From: Acholoe squamosa | Taxonomy: Eukaryota > Annelida > Polychaeta > Phyllodocida > Polynoidae | Assembly (NCBI GenBank): GCA_949317995.1 | Contig: OX439045.1 | Coordinates: forward strand, 2,389,174 to 2,453,173 | Reading direction: 5' to 3' | Length of the DNA: 64,000 bases | Shown: positions 19,166 to 32,416 of the stretch, one piece after another | How positions within the stretch are numbered: position 1 is the stretch's first letter | How the letters are laid out: each line of letters starts with the position of its first letter | Position numbers and translations under genes: made by a program | The notes under the pieces: generated by a model | The model's input: the letters and a program-made list of their open reading frames with translations, nothing else | Told to the model about the DNA's origin: nothing | Databases searched by the model: none

Positions 19166-19780
19166 AGCCTGTGTAAGCACGGCCTCTCATATATGTACCT
19201 GTTGGAGGTGTTAACTTTGGCTAGGCCCATGATTTTCTTCTGTACATTTTTTGCTGAATAGAAATTTTCTGATTAATATAAACTGCTGATTGATGGTAGT
19301 GGAACACCTTATTCTCACAAATATTATAGTATAGCAAGTCCGCTACCGATCTTAAGCACCAGGTTTAGAAATACCCCTGTACCCCACCCCCAGTGCTTAT
19401 ACAATACTGGTACTTATTTGAGACCCTGAAGCTTACAGTATATGGATGCTAACCCTTCCAAAATCATCAACACTGGGACAGTCATTCATGGCGATATGAC
19501 AGGTGCTGGAGGTACAGAGTGTCAGAACTTATGTTTCAAATAATCCCTTGGTTTTACTGATATTCCTTTAGATCCTATATTCTATAGTCAGACTGATTCA
19601 AAGACCCAACCAATTATGTGGCCAACATTTCTTTTCAGCATACTGCTCTTCCTGTACCTGCCCCTATGATCAGCCTGTACCACAGTGTATGCATGATAAT
19701 AGTGGGAGTAGAACCACCTCTCTGTCATCCTGAAGCCTGCTGTCATGGCTGTCAGGGAGATTGGTGTGTCACTGCTTAAA

Positions 19781-20002
19781 ACCTTTAAGGGCCGCTAATG
19801 TATTAATACATCATACCCATCGCTAACCATGATGCATAATTCAGTCTCGGCGAGTTACTTACCATGACTGCATTTATGCATCATGCCGACCCTACGGGTT
19901 TGATACACTCCTGGATGGTCGGCATGATGCTCAAATGAAGTGCTGGTGCATTGGTGCATCATGAGCACCAATGGGCATGATGCATCACCGGCCCTTAAAG
20001 CA
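19781..20002. mobile_element. MITE with CCTTTAAGGGCCGC ends
   Basis: Both ends carry the inverted sequence C-C-T-T-T-A-A-G-G-G-C-C-G-C, and the inside is full of GCATCATG and CATGATGC words. Same family as 21408-21655. Confidence 0.65.
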
Positions 20003-20522
20003 TTAAGGTACACCCACACGGACGTTGTCATTACTGTGGTCGTAGATATTTTCACTGGTGTAAATTTTCACAGAATTGATAAAAGGCCCTATTTCATGTG
20101 TATTTGAATTCACGGATTTTCAAAATTAGCTATTGCTATTCTATATGATATTCACTATGGACATAAATTCACAGATTTTACACTTCCGTGAAATCCGCGA
20201 AAATATGTACAGCGTGAAATAATCTATGACCACAGTATGTACAGGGTAATGGGGTACACCACTTACCTGTTTTGTAACTTCTGTGCGATCCTATATGGTT
20301 GATGTCTTCTAAAAGGGATGCCACGATTCCTATAATGTATTGATGGAAGATTCAGATAAATAATGTTAAAGAGTTGATTAAAATAAACTGTTATTATGAA
20401 ATTAAATGGTATTAATGTGTAGCACTCACTTGTCAGAATTCAGAGGAGATAGTTAAAGAATGATTATATAGATCAACCATCTCAAGTTGACATCCTAATA
20501 ATGACTCTGGGAACATCTTTAA

Positions 20523-21103
20523 CCCTTAGAGGGCTGCGTATGCAGGAGTGCATCATGCCCATTGGTCGTCATGATGCAGTAATGAAGTGCTACTGAGTCT
20601 GGAGGGTGTTGCTCCTATAGTAAAAGGAAGAGCTGGCTAAAAATACCCTCGTTTCCAGTCCTTTCTTTTCATGAAGCTATAACTTGTACCTTTTGTTGCT
20701 CACAAGTGGTCATTCAAGTACGGTGCTAAAAAATGGAGATTTGAGTAGGTACCTAGTTGGGAGAAGTCAGTCAGTATTATATAAGGTACCTGGTAGTGCA
20801 GCTGTCTCTGTTTTAAACAAGGCAGGTGACTTTTCAGACTAATGTGGTGAGTGCAAGTTGAATGGTGAAGCAGAGCATAACTTCTTTTGAAAAGAGGGTA
20901 CCTACTGATAGCTCTTTTTACCATAGGAGCAACACACTCCTGCTCACCGGCAATTCATCGGAGCATCATGCCAACTCTCGAGGAAGTGTATCAACCCTGT
21001 GGGGTCAGTAATACATATGAATGTAGCCCTGGAGAGCAAGACGCATTAATGCATTATGATGACCCAAGTTCACAATGCATTAATGGACTCTAAGGCTTCA
21101 AAG
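20523..21103. mobile_element. MITE of the same family, split by a nested insertion
   Basis: Starts TTAA then CCCTTAGAGGGC, continues with GCATCATGCCCATTGGTCGTC, is interrupted at about 20601, and resumes at about 20942 with CTCACCGG and GCATCATGCC. Confidence 0.6.
20601..20942. mobile_element. ~340-bp MITE with GGAGGGTGTTGCTCCTA ends
   Basis: Terminal inverted repeats of ~30 bp: GGAGGGTGTTGCTCCTATAG on the left, and the reverse complement of GGAGTGTGTTGCTCCTATGG on the right. A second copy is at 34052-34357 and shares GAAGAGCTGGCTAAAAAT and the internal GGTACCTAGTTGGGAGAAG. It sits inside the MITE at 20523-21103, so it is the younger insertion. Confidence 0.75.
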
Positions 21104-21407
21104 GTTTGACAATTTAACAGAAACCACATCATTATACTTCTACTATAGACACTATGTGTCATACATTCATACTCACCTCTTTTCTACCCCAATGGCCTCT
21201 TTTACCACCCTGTACCATACAGTACCATTGCTCAGCTGACAGCCAACTTAAAACATGTAATTTTCACATCTCAAACACTTAAAATGGTCTACCATCTAAA
21301 AGTCCTGTCTTTGAAGGTAACTACACCCCTCCACTCACATCCTGCTATCAGTGGGTCCAATCTGAACCTTCACATAGTCTGGGATATTATACCTTTAAGG
21401 ACATTAT

Positions 21408-21655
21408 CCCTTTAAGGGCCGCTGATGCATTAATGCATCATGCCCATTGGTCGACATGATGCACATGAAGTGCTGGCGGGTCTGCTCACCAAAACTTCAT
21501 TGGAGCATTATATCGACCCTCTGGCGTTGTATCAGCCCCGTAGGGTCAGCATGGTGCGTAGATATAGCCCTGATGAGTTACTCGCCAGGGCTACATTCAT
21601 GCATCATGACGACTAATGAGCATGATGCATTAATGCATCAGCGGCCCTTGAAGGG
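21408..21655. mobile_element. Complete 248-bp MITE with 4-bp target duplication
   Basis: Inverted ends CCCTTTAAGGGCCGCTGATG on the left, and the reverse complement of CCCTTCAAGGGCCGCTGATG on the right; the match continues through TGCATTAATGCATCATG. TTAT flanks both sides. Other copies border TTAA, so a TTAA-like target (as used by piggyBac and Kolobok elements) is suggested. Confidence 0.75.
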
Positions 21656-22535
21656 TTATACCCCTTCCTATTGTACATGGAATGTTTCAGTAGTTACCAT
21701 TGAAGCCATATCAAATGAACATCCAATCTGTACAAATACATTCCTTGGACACAATTAAGATTTATTCAAACCCTGTTATCATCTAGTCCCATAGAAACTA
21801 CCCTGATAGAATATTCTTGTAATGATAATCATTGAGCTTTTATGTCAATTTAAGGGCCTTAATTAAATGAGGAATATGAATTCAAATAGCCAGACAGACA
21901 GCAAACAGCGAATACTTGACATATTGATTTCAAAATGATTATGGTTAAAAGATGAGCTGACTGATCATCATTTCATGCTTGCTATTGAATTCTTGTGATG
22001 TGGTTCATGTTATATTGTTAACGATGCGCATATAATGGTGACAAACATTTGAGAATAAGCTACGCATGGCCCTGAAACCCTTCTTACCAAAATTTTTGTT
22101 ATCAAACTTACAGCAACAAAAAGGAAAAATGAAAGGGAAAATCATATGAAAGCAGTGACTCTAATGTGAAAATATCATTCTCCTTCTCTATCCTATATCA
22201 TCAATTGCCTGTCTCTACAGCCCCTCAGATGTGTGTGGTACACATATGTATATGTACGGGCACTGACACATTCCTCTGTGATATTGGGTAATGTAGTTTT
22301 CAGCTGTCAAAATGGCGTAAAACATCTATTACTCACTCACTCACTAAAGGAGGGCACCAACAAAGGACACCATAATGACACAAGTTGTACAAGTTCTAAT
22401 CCTAACCCACATCTAGCCATAACCCCTTTACAGGACCAAGGATGCCTCCAGGTTCATGTTCCTTTGTCATCATTTACTGCAATGACTCTTATGACTGCAA
22501 GGGTCTCACATAAGTACCGGTCTTGAATAAGCATG
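21656..22535. other. Intergenic DNA with one dispersed repeat
   Basis: No gene recognised. About 22196-22356 belongs to a dispersed repeat (separate entry). Confidence 0.45.
22196..22356 (-). repeat. Dispersed repeat ending in a CTCACTCACTCAC tract
   Basis: Matches the inverted copy at 43915-44098: shared AGATGTGTGTGGT-CACATATG, GGGC-ACTGACACATTCCTCTGTG, AAATGGCGT-AAACATCTATT and the ACTCACTCACTCAC tract. A repeat of this form is frequent in mollusc genomes and may be SINE-derived. Confidence 0.6.
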
Positions 22536-22753
22536 CCCAGCAAATTGTCGTCATCTGTCGCCATGATTGGTCATCAATGGTGACTCCTTTTTGAGTGATA
22601 ACTCATTCCGTCATCTTTCGTCACTGTGTGTTAGACTCACGTGGCATGTTGCTGTTCCTGGTGATCTTGTGCTATAACGAGGTTGTGTTCCATCTAGCGA
22701 CATGTGTAGGCCACTTCACACAGGTTGACGAGGACTCACGACAATTTGCTGGG
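22536..22753. mobile_element. 218-bp MITE with CCCAGCAAATTGTCGT ends
   Basis: Perfect 16-bp inverted ends (CCCAGCAAATTGTCGT) flanked by TG on both sides. The second copy, at 35932-36143 in the opposite orientation, is flanked by AA on both sides, so the target duplication is 2 bp. Confidence 0.85.
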
Positions 22754-22763
22754 TGGGGTATAC

Positions 22764-23129
22764 TACGGGCCCGTAGCCAGAGGGGGGCTCAGGGGGCTCG
22801 ATCCCCCCCCCCCGTGCAAAATTATGTGGAGTTCCAGCCTCCCACATGGGCAAGTGGAACTAAAGGGGTAGTGCATGAAAGGGTGGAACTCATTACGGGA
22901 ATGAATTTATCACGGGCGAGTGGAACTAACAGGGGGTCGGACCTGTAATCACCCATTTTGCATGTTTTTTTACAAAGATTTTCCAGGGGAGCATGCCCCC
23001 GGACCCCCCCCCAGCTTTGTTGCTGCGCTATGCTTGCGATTTAGCTGCTTCACACTCGAGTATTTATATCGAGTTCCACCTAAATTATTTGAGCTCCCCC
23101 CCACAGTGAAGTCTGGCTACGGGCCTGTA
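22764..23129. mobile_element. 366-bp MITE with TACGGGCCCGTAGCCAGA ends
   Basis: TACGGGCCCGTAGCCAGA at the left and TCTGGCTACGGGCCTGTA at the right are inverted with one mismatch. The subterminal G-rich and C-rich tracts and the GTAGCCAG end recall hAT-type MITEs of many animals, but no clear 8-bp target duplication was seen. Confidence 0.65.
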
Positions 23130-23265
23130 TACAGATCATTCTTAGGCACTTAAAACAGTATTCAACTGCCAAGGGTACAGGGGTATTGAAATCAATAAGC
23201 ACCCGGGCCACTATGGTACAGCAATACATCATGAAGCCTTCAGGTTCAGGTTCCTTTGTCATAAT

Positions 23266-26200
23266 GTGAGTTACCCACACTAGGGTTGCACCAGTATGTG
23301 AGTTACCCACACTAGGGCTACACCAGTATGTGACTTACATACACTAGGGCTACACCAGTATGTGACTTACCCACACTAGGGTTGCACCAGTATGTGAGTT
23401 ACCCACACTAGGGCTACACCAGTATGTGACTTACATACACTAGGGCTACACCAGTATGTGACTTACCCACACTAGGGTTACACCAGTATGTGACTTACCC
23501 ACACTAGGGCTACACCAGTATGTGACTTACATACACTAGGGTTACACCAGTATGTGACTTACCCACACTAGGGCTACACCAGTATGTGACTTACCCACAC
23601 TAGGGCTACACCAGTATGTGACTTACCCACACTAGGGTTACACCAGTATGTGACTTACCCACACTAGGGCTACATCAGTATGTGACTTACCCACACTAGG
23701 GCTACACCAGTATGTGACTTACCCACACTAGGGTTACACCAGTATGTGAGTTACATACACTAGGGCTACACCAGTATGTGACTTACCCACACTAGGGCTA
23801 CACCAGTATGTGATTTACCCACACTAGGGCTACACCAGTATGTGACTTACCCACACTAGGGCTACATCAGTATGTGACTTACCCACACTAGGGCTACACC
23901 AGTATGTGACTTACCCACACTACAGCTACACCAGTATGTGACTTACCTACACTAGGGCTACACCAGTATGTGACTTACATACACTAGGGCTACACCAGTA
24001 TGTGACTTACCCACACTAGGGTTACACCAGTATGTGAGTTACATACACTAGGGCTACACCAGTATGTGACTTACCCACACTAGGGCTACACCAGTATATG
24101 ATTTACCCACACTAGGGCTACACCAGTATGTGACTTACCCACACTAGGGCTACATCAGTATGTGACTTACCCACACTAGGGCTACACCAGTATGTGACTT
24201 ACATACACTAGGGCTACACCAGTATGTGACTTACCCACACTAGGGCTACACCAGTATGTGACTTACCCACACTAGGGCTACATCAGTATGTGACTTACAT
24301 ACACTAGGGCTACACCAGTATGTGACTTACCCACACTAGGGTTACACCAGTATTTGAGTTACATACACTAGGGCTACACCAGTATGTGACTTATCCACAC
24401 TAGGGCTACACCAGTATGTGACTTACCCACACTAGGGCTACACCAGTATGTGACTTACCCACACTAGGGCTACACCAGTATGTGACTTACCCACATTAGG
24501 GCTACACCAGTATGTGACTTACCCACACTAGGGCTACACCAGTATGTGACTTGCCCACACTAGGGCTACATCAGTATGTGACTTAACTACACTAGGGCTA
24601 CACCAGTATGTGACTTACCCACACTAGGGCTACAATAGTATGTGACTTAACTACACTAGGGCTACACCAGTATGTAACTTACCCACACTAGGGTTACACC
24701 AGTATGTGAGTTACATACACTAGGGCTATACCAGTATGTGACTTATCCACAATAGGGCTACACCAGTATGTGACTTACCCACACTAGGGCTACACCAGTA
24801 TATGACTTACCCACATTAGGGCTACACCAGTATGTAACTTACCCACACTAGGGCTACACCAGTATGTGACTTACCCACACTAGGGTTACATCAGTATGTG
24901 AGGTACCCACACTAGGCCTATACCAGTAGGTGAATTACCCACACTAGGGCTATACCAGTATGTGACTTACCCACATTAGGGTTACACCAGTATGTGACTT
25001 ACCCACACTAGGGCTACACCAGTATGTGACTTACCCACACTAGGGCTACACCAGTATGTGACTTACCCACACTAGGGTTACATCAGTATGTGAGGTACCC
25101 ACACTAGGCCTATACCAGTAGGTGAATTACCCACACTAGGGCTATACCAGTATGTGACTTACCCACATTAGGGTTACACCAGTATGTGACTTACCCACAC
25201 TAGGGCTACACCAGTATGTGACTTACCCACACTAGAGCTACACCAGTATGTGACCCACACTAGGGCTACACCAGTATGTGACTTACCCACACTAGGGCTA
25301 CACCAGTATGTGACTTACCCACATTAGGGCTACACCAGTATGTGACTTACCCACACTAGGGCTACACCAGTATGTGAGTTACCTACACTAGGGCTACACC
25401 AGTATGTGACTTACCCACACTAGGGCTACACCAGTATGTGACTTACCTACACTAGGGCTACACCAGTATTTGAGTTACCCACACTAGGGTTACACCAGTA
25501 TGTGACTTACCTACACTAGGGTTACACCAGTATGTGAGGTACCCACACTAGGGCTACACCAGTATGTGAGTTACCCACACTAGGGTTACAGCAGGTTTTG
25601 AGTTACCAACACTAGGGTTACACCAGTATGTGAGTTACCTACACTAGGGCTACACCAGTATTTGAGTTACCCACACTAGGGTTACACCAGTATGTGACTT
25701 AACTACACTAGGGCTACACCAGTATTTGAGTTACCCACACTAGGGTTACACCAGTATGTGACTTACCCACACTAGGGCTACACCAGTATGTGAGTGACCC
25801 ACACTAGGGCTACACCAGTATGTGACTTACCCACACTAGGGCTACACCAGTATGTGAGTTACCCACACTAGGGTTACACCAGTATGTGACTTACCCACAC
25901 TAGGGTTACACCAGTATGTGACTTACCCACACTAGGGCTACACTAGTATGTGACTTACCCACACTAGGGCTACACCAGTATGTGAGTTACCCACATTAGG
26001 GCTACACCAGTATGTGACTTACCCACACTAGGGTTACACCAGTATGTGACTTACCCACACTAGGGTTACACCAGTATGTGACTTACCCACACTAGGGTTA
26101 CACCAGTATGTGACTTACCCACACTAGGGTTACACCAGTATGTGACTTACCCACACTAGGGCTACACTAGTATGTGACTTACCCACACTAGGGCTACACC

Positions 26201-28205
26201 AGTATGTGACTTACCCACATTAGGGCTACACCAGTATGTGACTTACCCACACTAGGGTTACACCAGTATGTGACTTACCCACACTAGGGCTACACCAGTA
26301 TGTCACTTACCCACACTAGGGCTACACCAGTATGTGACTTACCCACACTAGGGTTACACCAGTATGTGACCCACACTAGGGCTACACCAGTATTTGAGTT
26401 ACCCACACTAGGGCTACACCAGTATGTGACTTACCCACACTAGGGCTACACCAGTATGTGAGTTACCCACACTAGGGTTACACCAGTATGTGACTTACCC
26501 ACACTAGGGCTACACCAGTATGTGACTTACCCACACTAGGGCTACACCAGTATGTGACTTACCCACACTAGGGCTACACCAGTATGTGACTTACCCACAC
26601 TAGGGTTACACCAGTATGTGACTTACCTACACTAGGGTTACACCAGTATGTGAGGTACCCACACTAGGGTTACACCAGTATGTGACTTACCCACACTAGG
26701 GCTACACCAGTATGTGACTTACCCACACTAGGGTTACACCAGTATGTGACTTACCCACACTAGGGTTACACCAGTATGTGAGGTACCCACAATAGGGCTA
26801 CACCAGTATGTGACTTACCCACACTAGGGCTACACCAGTATGTGACTTACCCACACTAGGGTTACACCAGTATGTGACCCACACTAGGGCTACACCAGTA
26901 TTTGAGTTACCCACACTAGGGTTACACCAGTATGTGACTTACCCACACTAGGGTTACACCAGTATTTGAGTTACCCACACTAGGGTTACACCAGTATTTG
27001 AGTTACCCACACTAGGGTTACACCAGTATGTGAGTTACCTACACTAGGGCTACACCAGTATTTGAGTTACCCACACTAGGGTTACACCAGTATGTGAGTT
27101 ACCTACACTAGGGCTACACCAGTATGTGACTTACCCACACTAGGGTTACACCAGTATGTGACTTACCCACACTAGGGCTACACCAGTATGTGAGTTACCC
27201 ACACTAGGGCTACACCAGTATGTGACTTACCCACACTAGGGCTACACCAGTATGTGACTTACCCACACTAGGGCTACATCAGTATGTGAGGTACCCACAC
27301 TAGGGCTACATCAGTATGTGACTTACCCACACTAGGGTTACATCAGTATGTGACTTACCCACACTAGGGTTACATCAGTATGTGAGGTACCCACACTAGG
27401 GTTACACCAGTATGTGAGGTACCCACACTAGGGTTACACCAGTATGTGACTTACCTACACTAGGGCTACACCAGTATGTGACTTAACTACACTAGGGCTA
27501 CACCAGTATGTGACTTACCCACACTAGGGCTACACCAGTATGTGACTTACCCACACTAGGGCTACACCAATATGTGACTTACCCACACTAGGGCTACACC
27601 AGTATGTGAGGTACCCACACTAGGGCTACACCAGTATGTGACTTACCCACACTAGGGCTACACCAGTATGTGAGTTACCTACACTAGGGCTACACCAGTA
27701 TTTGAGTTACCCACACTAGGGTTACACCAGTATGTGACTTACCTACACTAGGGTTACACCAGTATGTGAGGTACCCACACTAGGGCTACACCAGTATGTG
27801 AGTTACCCACACTAGGGTTACAGCAGGTTTTGAGTTACCCACACTAGGGTTACACCAGTATGTGAGTTACCTACACTAGGGCTACACCAGTATTTGAGTT
27901 ACCCACACTAGGGTTACACCAGTATGTGACTTACCTACACTAGGGCTACACCAGTATTTGAGTTACCCACACTAGGGTTACACCAGTATGTGACTTACCC
28001 ACACTAGGGCTACACCAGTATGTGACTTACCCACACTAGGGCTACACCAGTATGTGACTTACCCACACTAGGGCTACACCAGTATGTGAGGTACCCACAC
28101 TAGGGCTACACCAGTATGTGACTTACCCACACTAGGGCTACATCAGTATGTGGCTTACCCACACTAGGCTACACCAGTATGTGACTTACCCACACTAGGG
28201 CTACA
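23266..28205. repeat. Satellite array, 32-bp unit
   Basis: About 150 tandem copies of GTGACTTACCCACACTAGGG followed by CTACACCAGTAT. Variant positions (C/T in GGGYTACA, GACTTA/GAGTTA/GAGGTA, CCCACA/CATACA/CCTACA) are shuffled along the array. A few units are 26 bp (GTGACCCACAC form). The right edge runs straight into a truncated MITE (28206-28380). Confidence 0.97.
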
Positions 28206-28380
28206 TTAGTGCATCATGACAACACCATGGGGTTGATATACACCCCTCTGCAGGGTCCATGTGCAGGGTCCATGTGACGCGCCAATGACATGCTGGTGAG
28301 TACATTCGCCAACCTTCATTGATGCATCATACTGACCAATGGGTTTGATGCACTCCTGCATTATTGGCCCTTAAAGAATT
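28206..28380. mobile_element. MITE fragment (GCATCATG family) beside the satellite
   Basis: Contains TGCATCATG words and a right end GGCCCTTAAAGAATT, but its left end is missing where the satellite begins. Confidence 0.5.
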
Positions 28381-28766
28381 CTAGGGTTAAGGTCTATTGG
28401 CTACTAGCTGGTCTGGAGCTGGTTCTGGCGACACACACTGATAAGATGGGACCAGCATGTCCCTGGAAGTGGGTGTTAACCAGGGACAAGGTACCCATCA
28501 TGGTATGTCTTATCAGTGGGTTTTATCTCAACCAGCGAAATTCAAAATGGCGGCTCCACTAGGCCTCCATACTGAGTCCTATATTCTACCTATATGATGG
28601 TGTCTAAGTGTAGGGGCGGCAGATCAAAGCACCCTATATCTGACTGTGACAGCTACACCCTGGGTGATTGACAGACACGTGACAGCTGATTGACAGGTAT
28701 GTGTAAGGGGGGGGGGGGTATCAGGACAACCCTACCTTAAGGGTTAGTGAGTGATCTTTTCTTTAA

Positions 28767-28947
28767 ACCTTTAAGGGCCGCTCATGTAGGAATGCATTAT
28801 GTCCATTGGTCGTCATGATGCACCAATGAAGTGCTGGTGAGTCTGCTCTCCAGCACTTCATTGGAGCATCATGCCAAGGGCTGCATTCATGCATCATGAT
28901 GACCAATGGGCATAATGCACTAATGCATCAGCTGCCCGTAAAGAGTT
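28767..28947. mobile_element. MITE, CCTTTAAGGGCCGC family
   Basis: Left end ACCTTTAAGGGCCGCTCATG, right end CATCAGCTGCCCGTAAAG; inside, CAGCACTTCATTGG occurs in both orientations. Confidence 0.65.
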
Positions 28948-31843
28948 GATAACAGTAGTGAGGAGTTTCAGTTCCTCTTGGACGAAAGTAGCACAGGTTT
29001 GGAGAATTTTACCTGTTTCCTGAATAAAAAAAAAAGAATCTGTTACTAGATATACAGGTCTAAAAAGGGCATTTTGTGCAAATTCTAGGGTTAAGGTATA
29101 CCTAGATCTATATTCTACCTATCATTGTTTCAGAAAGGTACTTTGATATAGAATCGGTTCCGAGGTGGTCATGAATTGGAGAACGCTTCCCAGTATAACT
29201 CACACTAAGAGGATTGATTCTGAGTGTAATGTGGGCAGTGGGTCTGGAGGGTATCTCAAAAAGATTTAGAATTGATCCTGTCGGAGGTGATAATTCCAAA
29301 ATTGAACTCACTGACCTTCTGGAGTGGATTCCCTCTTGTATTGTAAAGAGGGAGTCAGTTATAGGAGTGGTATAGGAGGGGTCCAGTCTCTTATTTTGCA
29401 ACTCGACCTATTTCCGTGCAGTTCACTTGTAGCAAAAGTCAAGCAGGGAAGTCTGTTCTTAGGGTGAGAAATGTAGGAGAACTGCAGGATCAAATAGTTA
29501 CGGTGAGAACTGGGTTCCCAATCTTTTTGAGATACCCTCCTGAGCAAGCAGAATCCAATTCCCAATCTTTTCGCAATAGCCTCCGGACTGTGCTGTGAAG
29601 TGATTGAAATGCTTCTGTGCTCTCACAGGATGTGCTTCTGCGTGGAAGCTGTTCTGCATGGAAGCTGCTTATCAATTTCAAAACCCCTGTACCACTGGCC
29701 CTTATTTGAAACGTGTGCTTATTTTGATATCATTTCAGTGCATAAGATTGATTTTAGACCCCCCATACCCAGAGCCCAGCACTTAGATGGGTTATTACAA
29801 GAAGATGTAATGGAATCATACAGGATGTTTCTAGTATGACTTGGATCGCTTGGATGCTGTAGCTTGTTAGAGTGACATAGTCCGATTTTTTTCAAATCCT
29901 ATTCAAATATGTTCCTCACACTGTCACTGTAGTAACACCATATTTAGGTGTTTGTGGACCATTTCTTGCCAACCTTAGCTCAAACAATCCTAGAAAGGAC
30001 ATAGGTCTATAGTCATAGGCCTTTTAGAGTGTGTTTCAGATGGATGCCATGGACCTTGGGCATGCACTCCAAAAGTAGGAAATTGGGTGTAGACCTGACA
30101 TTTCTTTCGAATACGAGATGAATTATGATGAATGAGAGCAGATGAAGTAGGTAACATAGGAAATTTGATCAATGTCAACATGTACCTGGTACCTGGCTCA
30201 ATTGTAAGAAGATACATTTTTAGTCCCACCCATCGGACTATGTCACTATACGGACTTAAGCGTTGGTTCCACAGCCATACAATCGGTCGGAATAGCCCTA
30301 ATCCGATGATTTATAATATATCAAAAGTATAGAAAAAAATCGGTCGGATTAGTGCTAATCCGACGGATTTATGCCTGTGGAACCAGCGCTTTAGCTGATT
30401 TGATTATCAGCCAATGAAATGACACCACCTATTCACTGCAGTCCTCTTGGGGGCCAACTGGTACCCATCTGATAGGTGTTATCAGTAGATCTCGCTGGTA
30501 ACAAGCTCCAGCAATGGCCGCGCTCATGGGGCAACCTGCTAACTCGGAATACCATGCAGGTATAAGTATTACCCCCTATGGCGCCATACAGTCTGACCCC
30601 GGCCTCATACCTGTCCTGATCTGTCTCTGAATTAGCTACATCTGGATCCACTCCCTCTGTCCTGTAAAGATATCCATCTCTCATCGACCTCTTTTTTCAA
30701 CATTTCATCCATTTTGGAGATTTATACCCAGGCCAAGAAATAAAAAAAGATTTTTGTCTCAGATACCATACCATAAAGAAATTAGGTAGGGTAAGACGGA
30801 ATTTAACTTGCTTATTTCATTTAATTCTTCATTGTATCTATCTTTTTATTCACCTATTTATTTATCTGTTTTGCGATTTTAATGACTACTGAACTTGTAA
30901 CTTATGGTGATGACCTATCAGCCACTAGAACAATAGAAAAAAATACAAAGAAAACACGTAACATTTTGAAAATAGAGTAGCCTTGGTCCTGTTTTACACT
31001 AGGCAAGGTTACACGTGTTATTTGAAGCACAAAAAGTCTTTGTTTCCATCAATGAATACCTCTGTGTCCATGATCTGTGTGAATATCAGTAATTTGTAAA
31101 GTTAGATCTCAGTGTATATGGAGAGGCTGAGGGATTTATATGTGTCTGATCATATCAATATTGTACTGTGAGGCCTGAATTGGGTGACTTACAGAATGTG
31201 GGGTAACACTTGACCTCATGGTGTATCACTGGTGACTTATGCATTCAACTGTGAACTATGGAATGTTAAATTAGCATTGGTGACTATATTGTACTCTATG
31301 GGCTGCTAAAGTAGCATTTAACTTGAAAATTGGATCAGATTACCTGGATAATTATAAGGTGCCCATGCCATTTTACCGGATTATATACATTAGGATATCT
31401 AAGTGCTTCAATTTGATTGCACATAGAATGTTTGAAAATAGAGCAATATTCTTTTTAATCGCAAGCTAAAATCAAAATGTATCAATTACATATAACCTAC
31501 TTACCCAAAAATACTGGTACTTTTTTATTTCCCTTTTCACGAGACATTCGTTTTAGACTACTCCAGTCTTTTTTCTTTAAAGACAGGTATGAATTTCAAA
31601 ACAGATCAGAACCCTCAATATGTATTTCAAATACCCATCTACAACATAAAATGCTTTGTAATGTCCTCTTAAGCTTGGCAGTTTGAGAAGACATTATGGT
31701 ATTTCAGTTAGCCAGCCCAGACACCATTTTCCCAGAATGCACCTGCTATTACCCACCATGCCCAGACTTCCTGTCTGTATGGTCTGGTAAATATTGGTCC
31801 TGATTTGGGTAATAAAACCACCCCCTAATTCTGTCTCCATTAG
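28948..31843. other. Intergenic DNA, no confident gene
   Basis: Short frames only. Contains an inverted copy of the GATAACACC repeat (about 30400-30545), a small MITE (30257-30393) and otherwise unique AT-rich sequence. Confidence 0.45.
30257..30393. mobile_element. ~137-bp MITE with AAGCGYTGGTTCCACAG ends
   Basis: AAGCGTTGGTTCCACAG at 30258 is inverted as CTGTGGAACCAGCGCTT at 30374. Inside, AATCGGTCGGA and TAATCCGA words are also arranged as inverted pairs. Confidence 0.7.
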
Positions 31844-32022
31844 CAGGGGCGGATCCAGGGGGAGGCCTAGGGGGCACATGCCTCCTAGACCCTCTGAAAT
31901 TGGGCCAGGCTATGAGTCTTAACTATAGGAAACATGGCCTGAATACCCGCTTGTGCCCCCCCCCCCCGACCAAATTTTCTTGGCTGTGCCCCCCTAGACC
32001 ACCCCTACTCGATCTGCCCCTG
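31844..32022. mobile_element. hAT-like MITE (CAGGGGCGGATC ends)
   Basis: CAGGGGCGGATCCAGG at the left and GATCTGCCCCTG at the right are inverted; inside are G-rich and C-rich tracts typical of hAT-derived MITEs. A target duplication was not clear. Confidence 0.6.
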
Positions 32023-32199
32023 GAGAGTATGCACTCGTCCTTTGTCGGCATCACGGTGCAGCAATGCAACGCAACCATTGGTGCATTGCTGCATCGTGTC
32101 AATCATTTTGGAGCAAATTCATAGGAATTAGCAGGTATGTAGCATAAATGCTTCATATTCAATTTGCTCACTTCGCCACAACTGCAAGTTGAAGTCCTG

Positions 32200-32416
32200 G
32201 CGATAGACTCCTCGCCAGCACTTCATCGGTGCATTATGGCAACCCTTCAGGAGTGCAGGGTGAATAGGTTCAGCATGATGCATGAATGCAGCCCTGGTGA
32301 GCTGCTTACCAAGGCTGCATTCATGCATCATGACCATTGGTCATCATGATGCTGCATTCATGCATCATGCCGACCAATGGGCATGATGCATTTATCATTT
32401 AGTAGTCCTCAAAGGG
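32200..32416. mobile_element. MITE, GCATCATG family
   Basis: Right end CCTCAAAGGG is followed by TTAA; inside, CAGCACTTCATCGG and paired GCATCATG/CATGATGC words. The left end is not clear. Confidence 0.5.

Larger units (their letters stand above)
17901..19780. other. Repeat-rich intergenic DNA
   Basis: No gene seen. Holds a dispersed repeat (17985-18135), diverged scraps of the GCATCATG-rich MITE (about 18280-18400) and a palindromic TACCGTA element (18862-19165). Short frames here lie in these repeats. Confidence 0.5.

Noticed and set aside
23266-28205. CRISPR-like regular 32-bp repeats
   Set aside because: Units are directly adjacent with no unique spacers, in a eukaryotic genome; a simple satellite.
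30619-30668. Possible 50-bp minus-strand exon between CTTTACAG and CAG/GTATGAG
   Set aside because: Splice-like ends only; too short, no family match and no partner exon.
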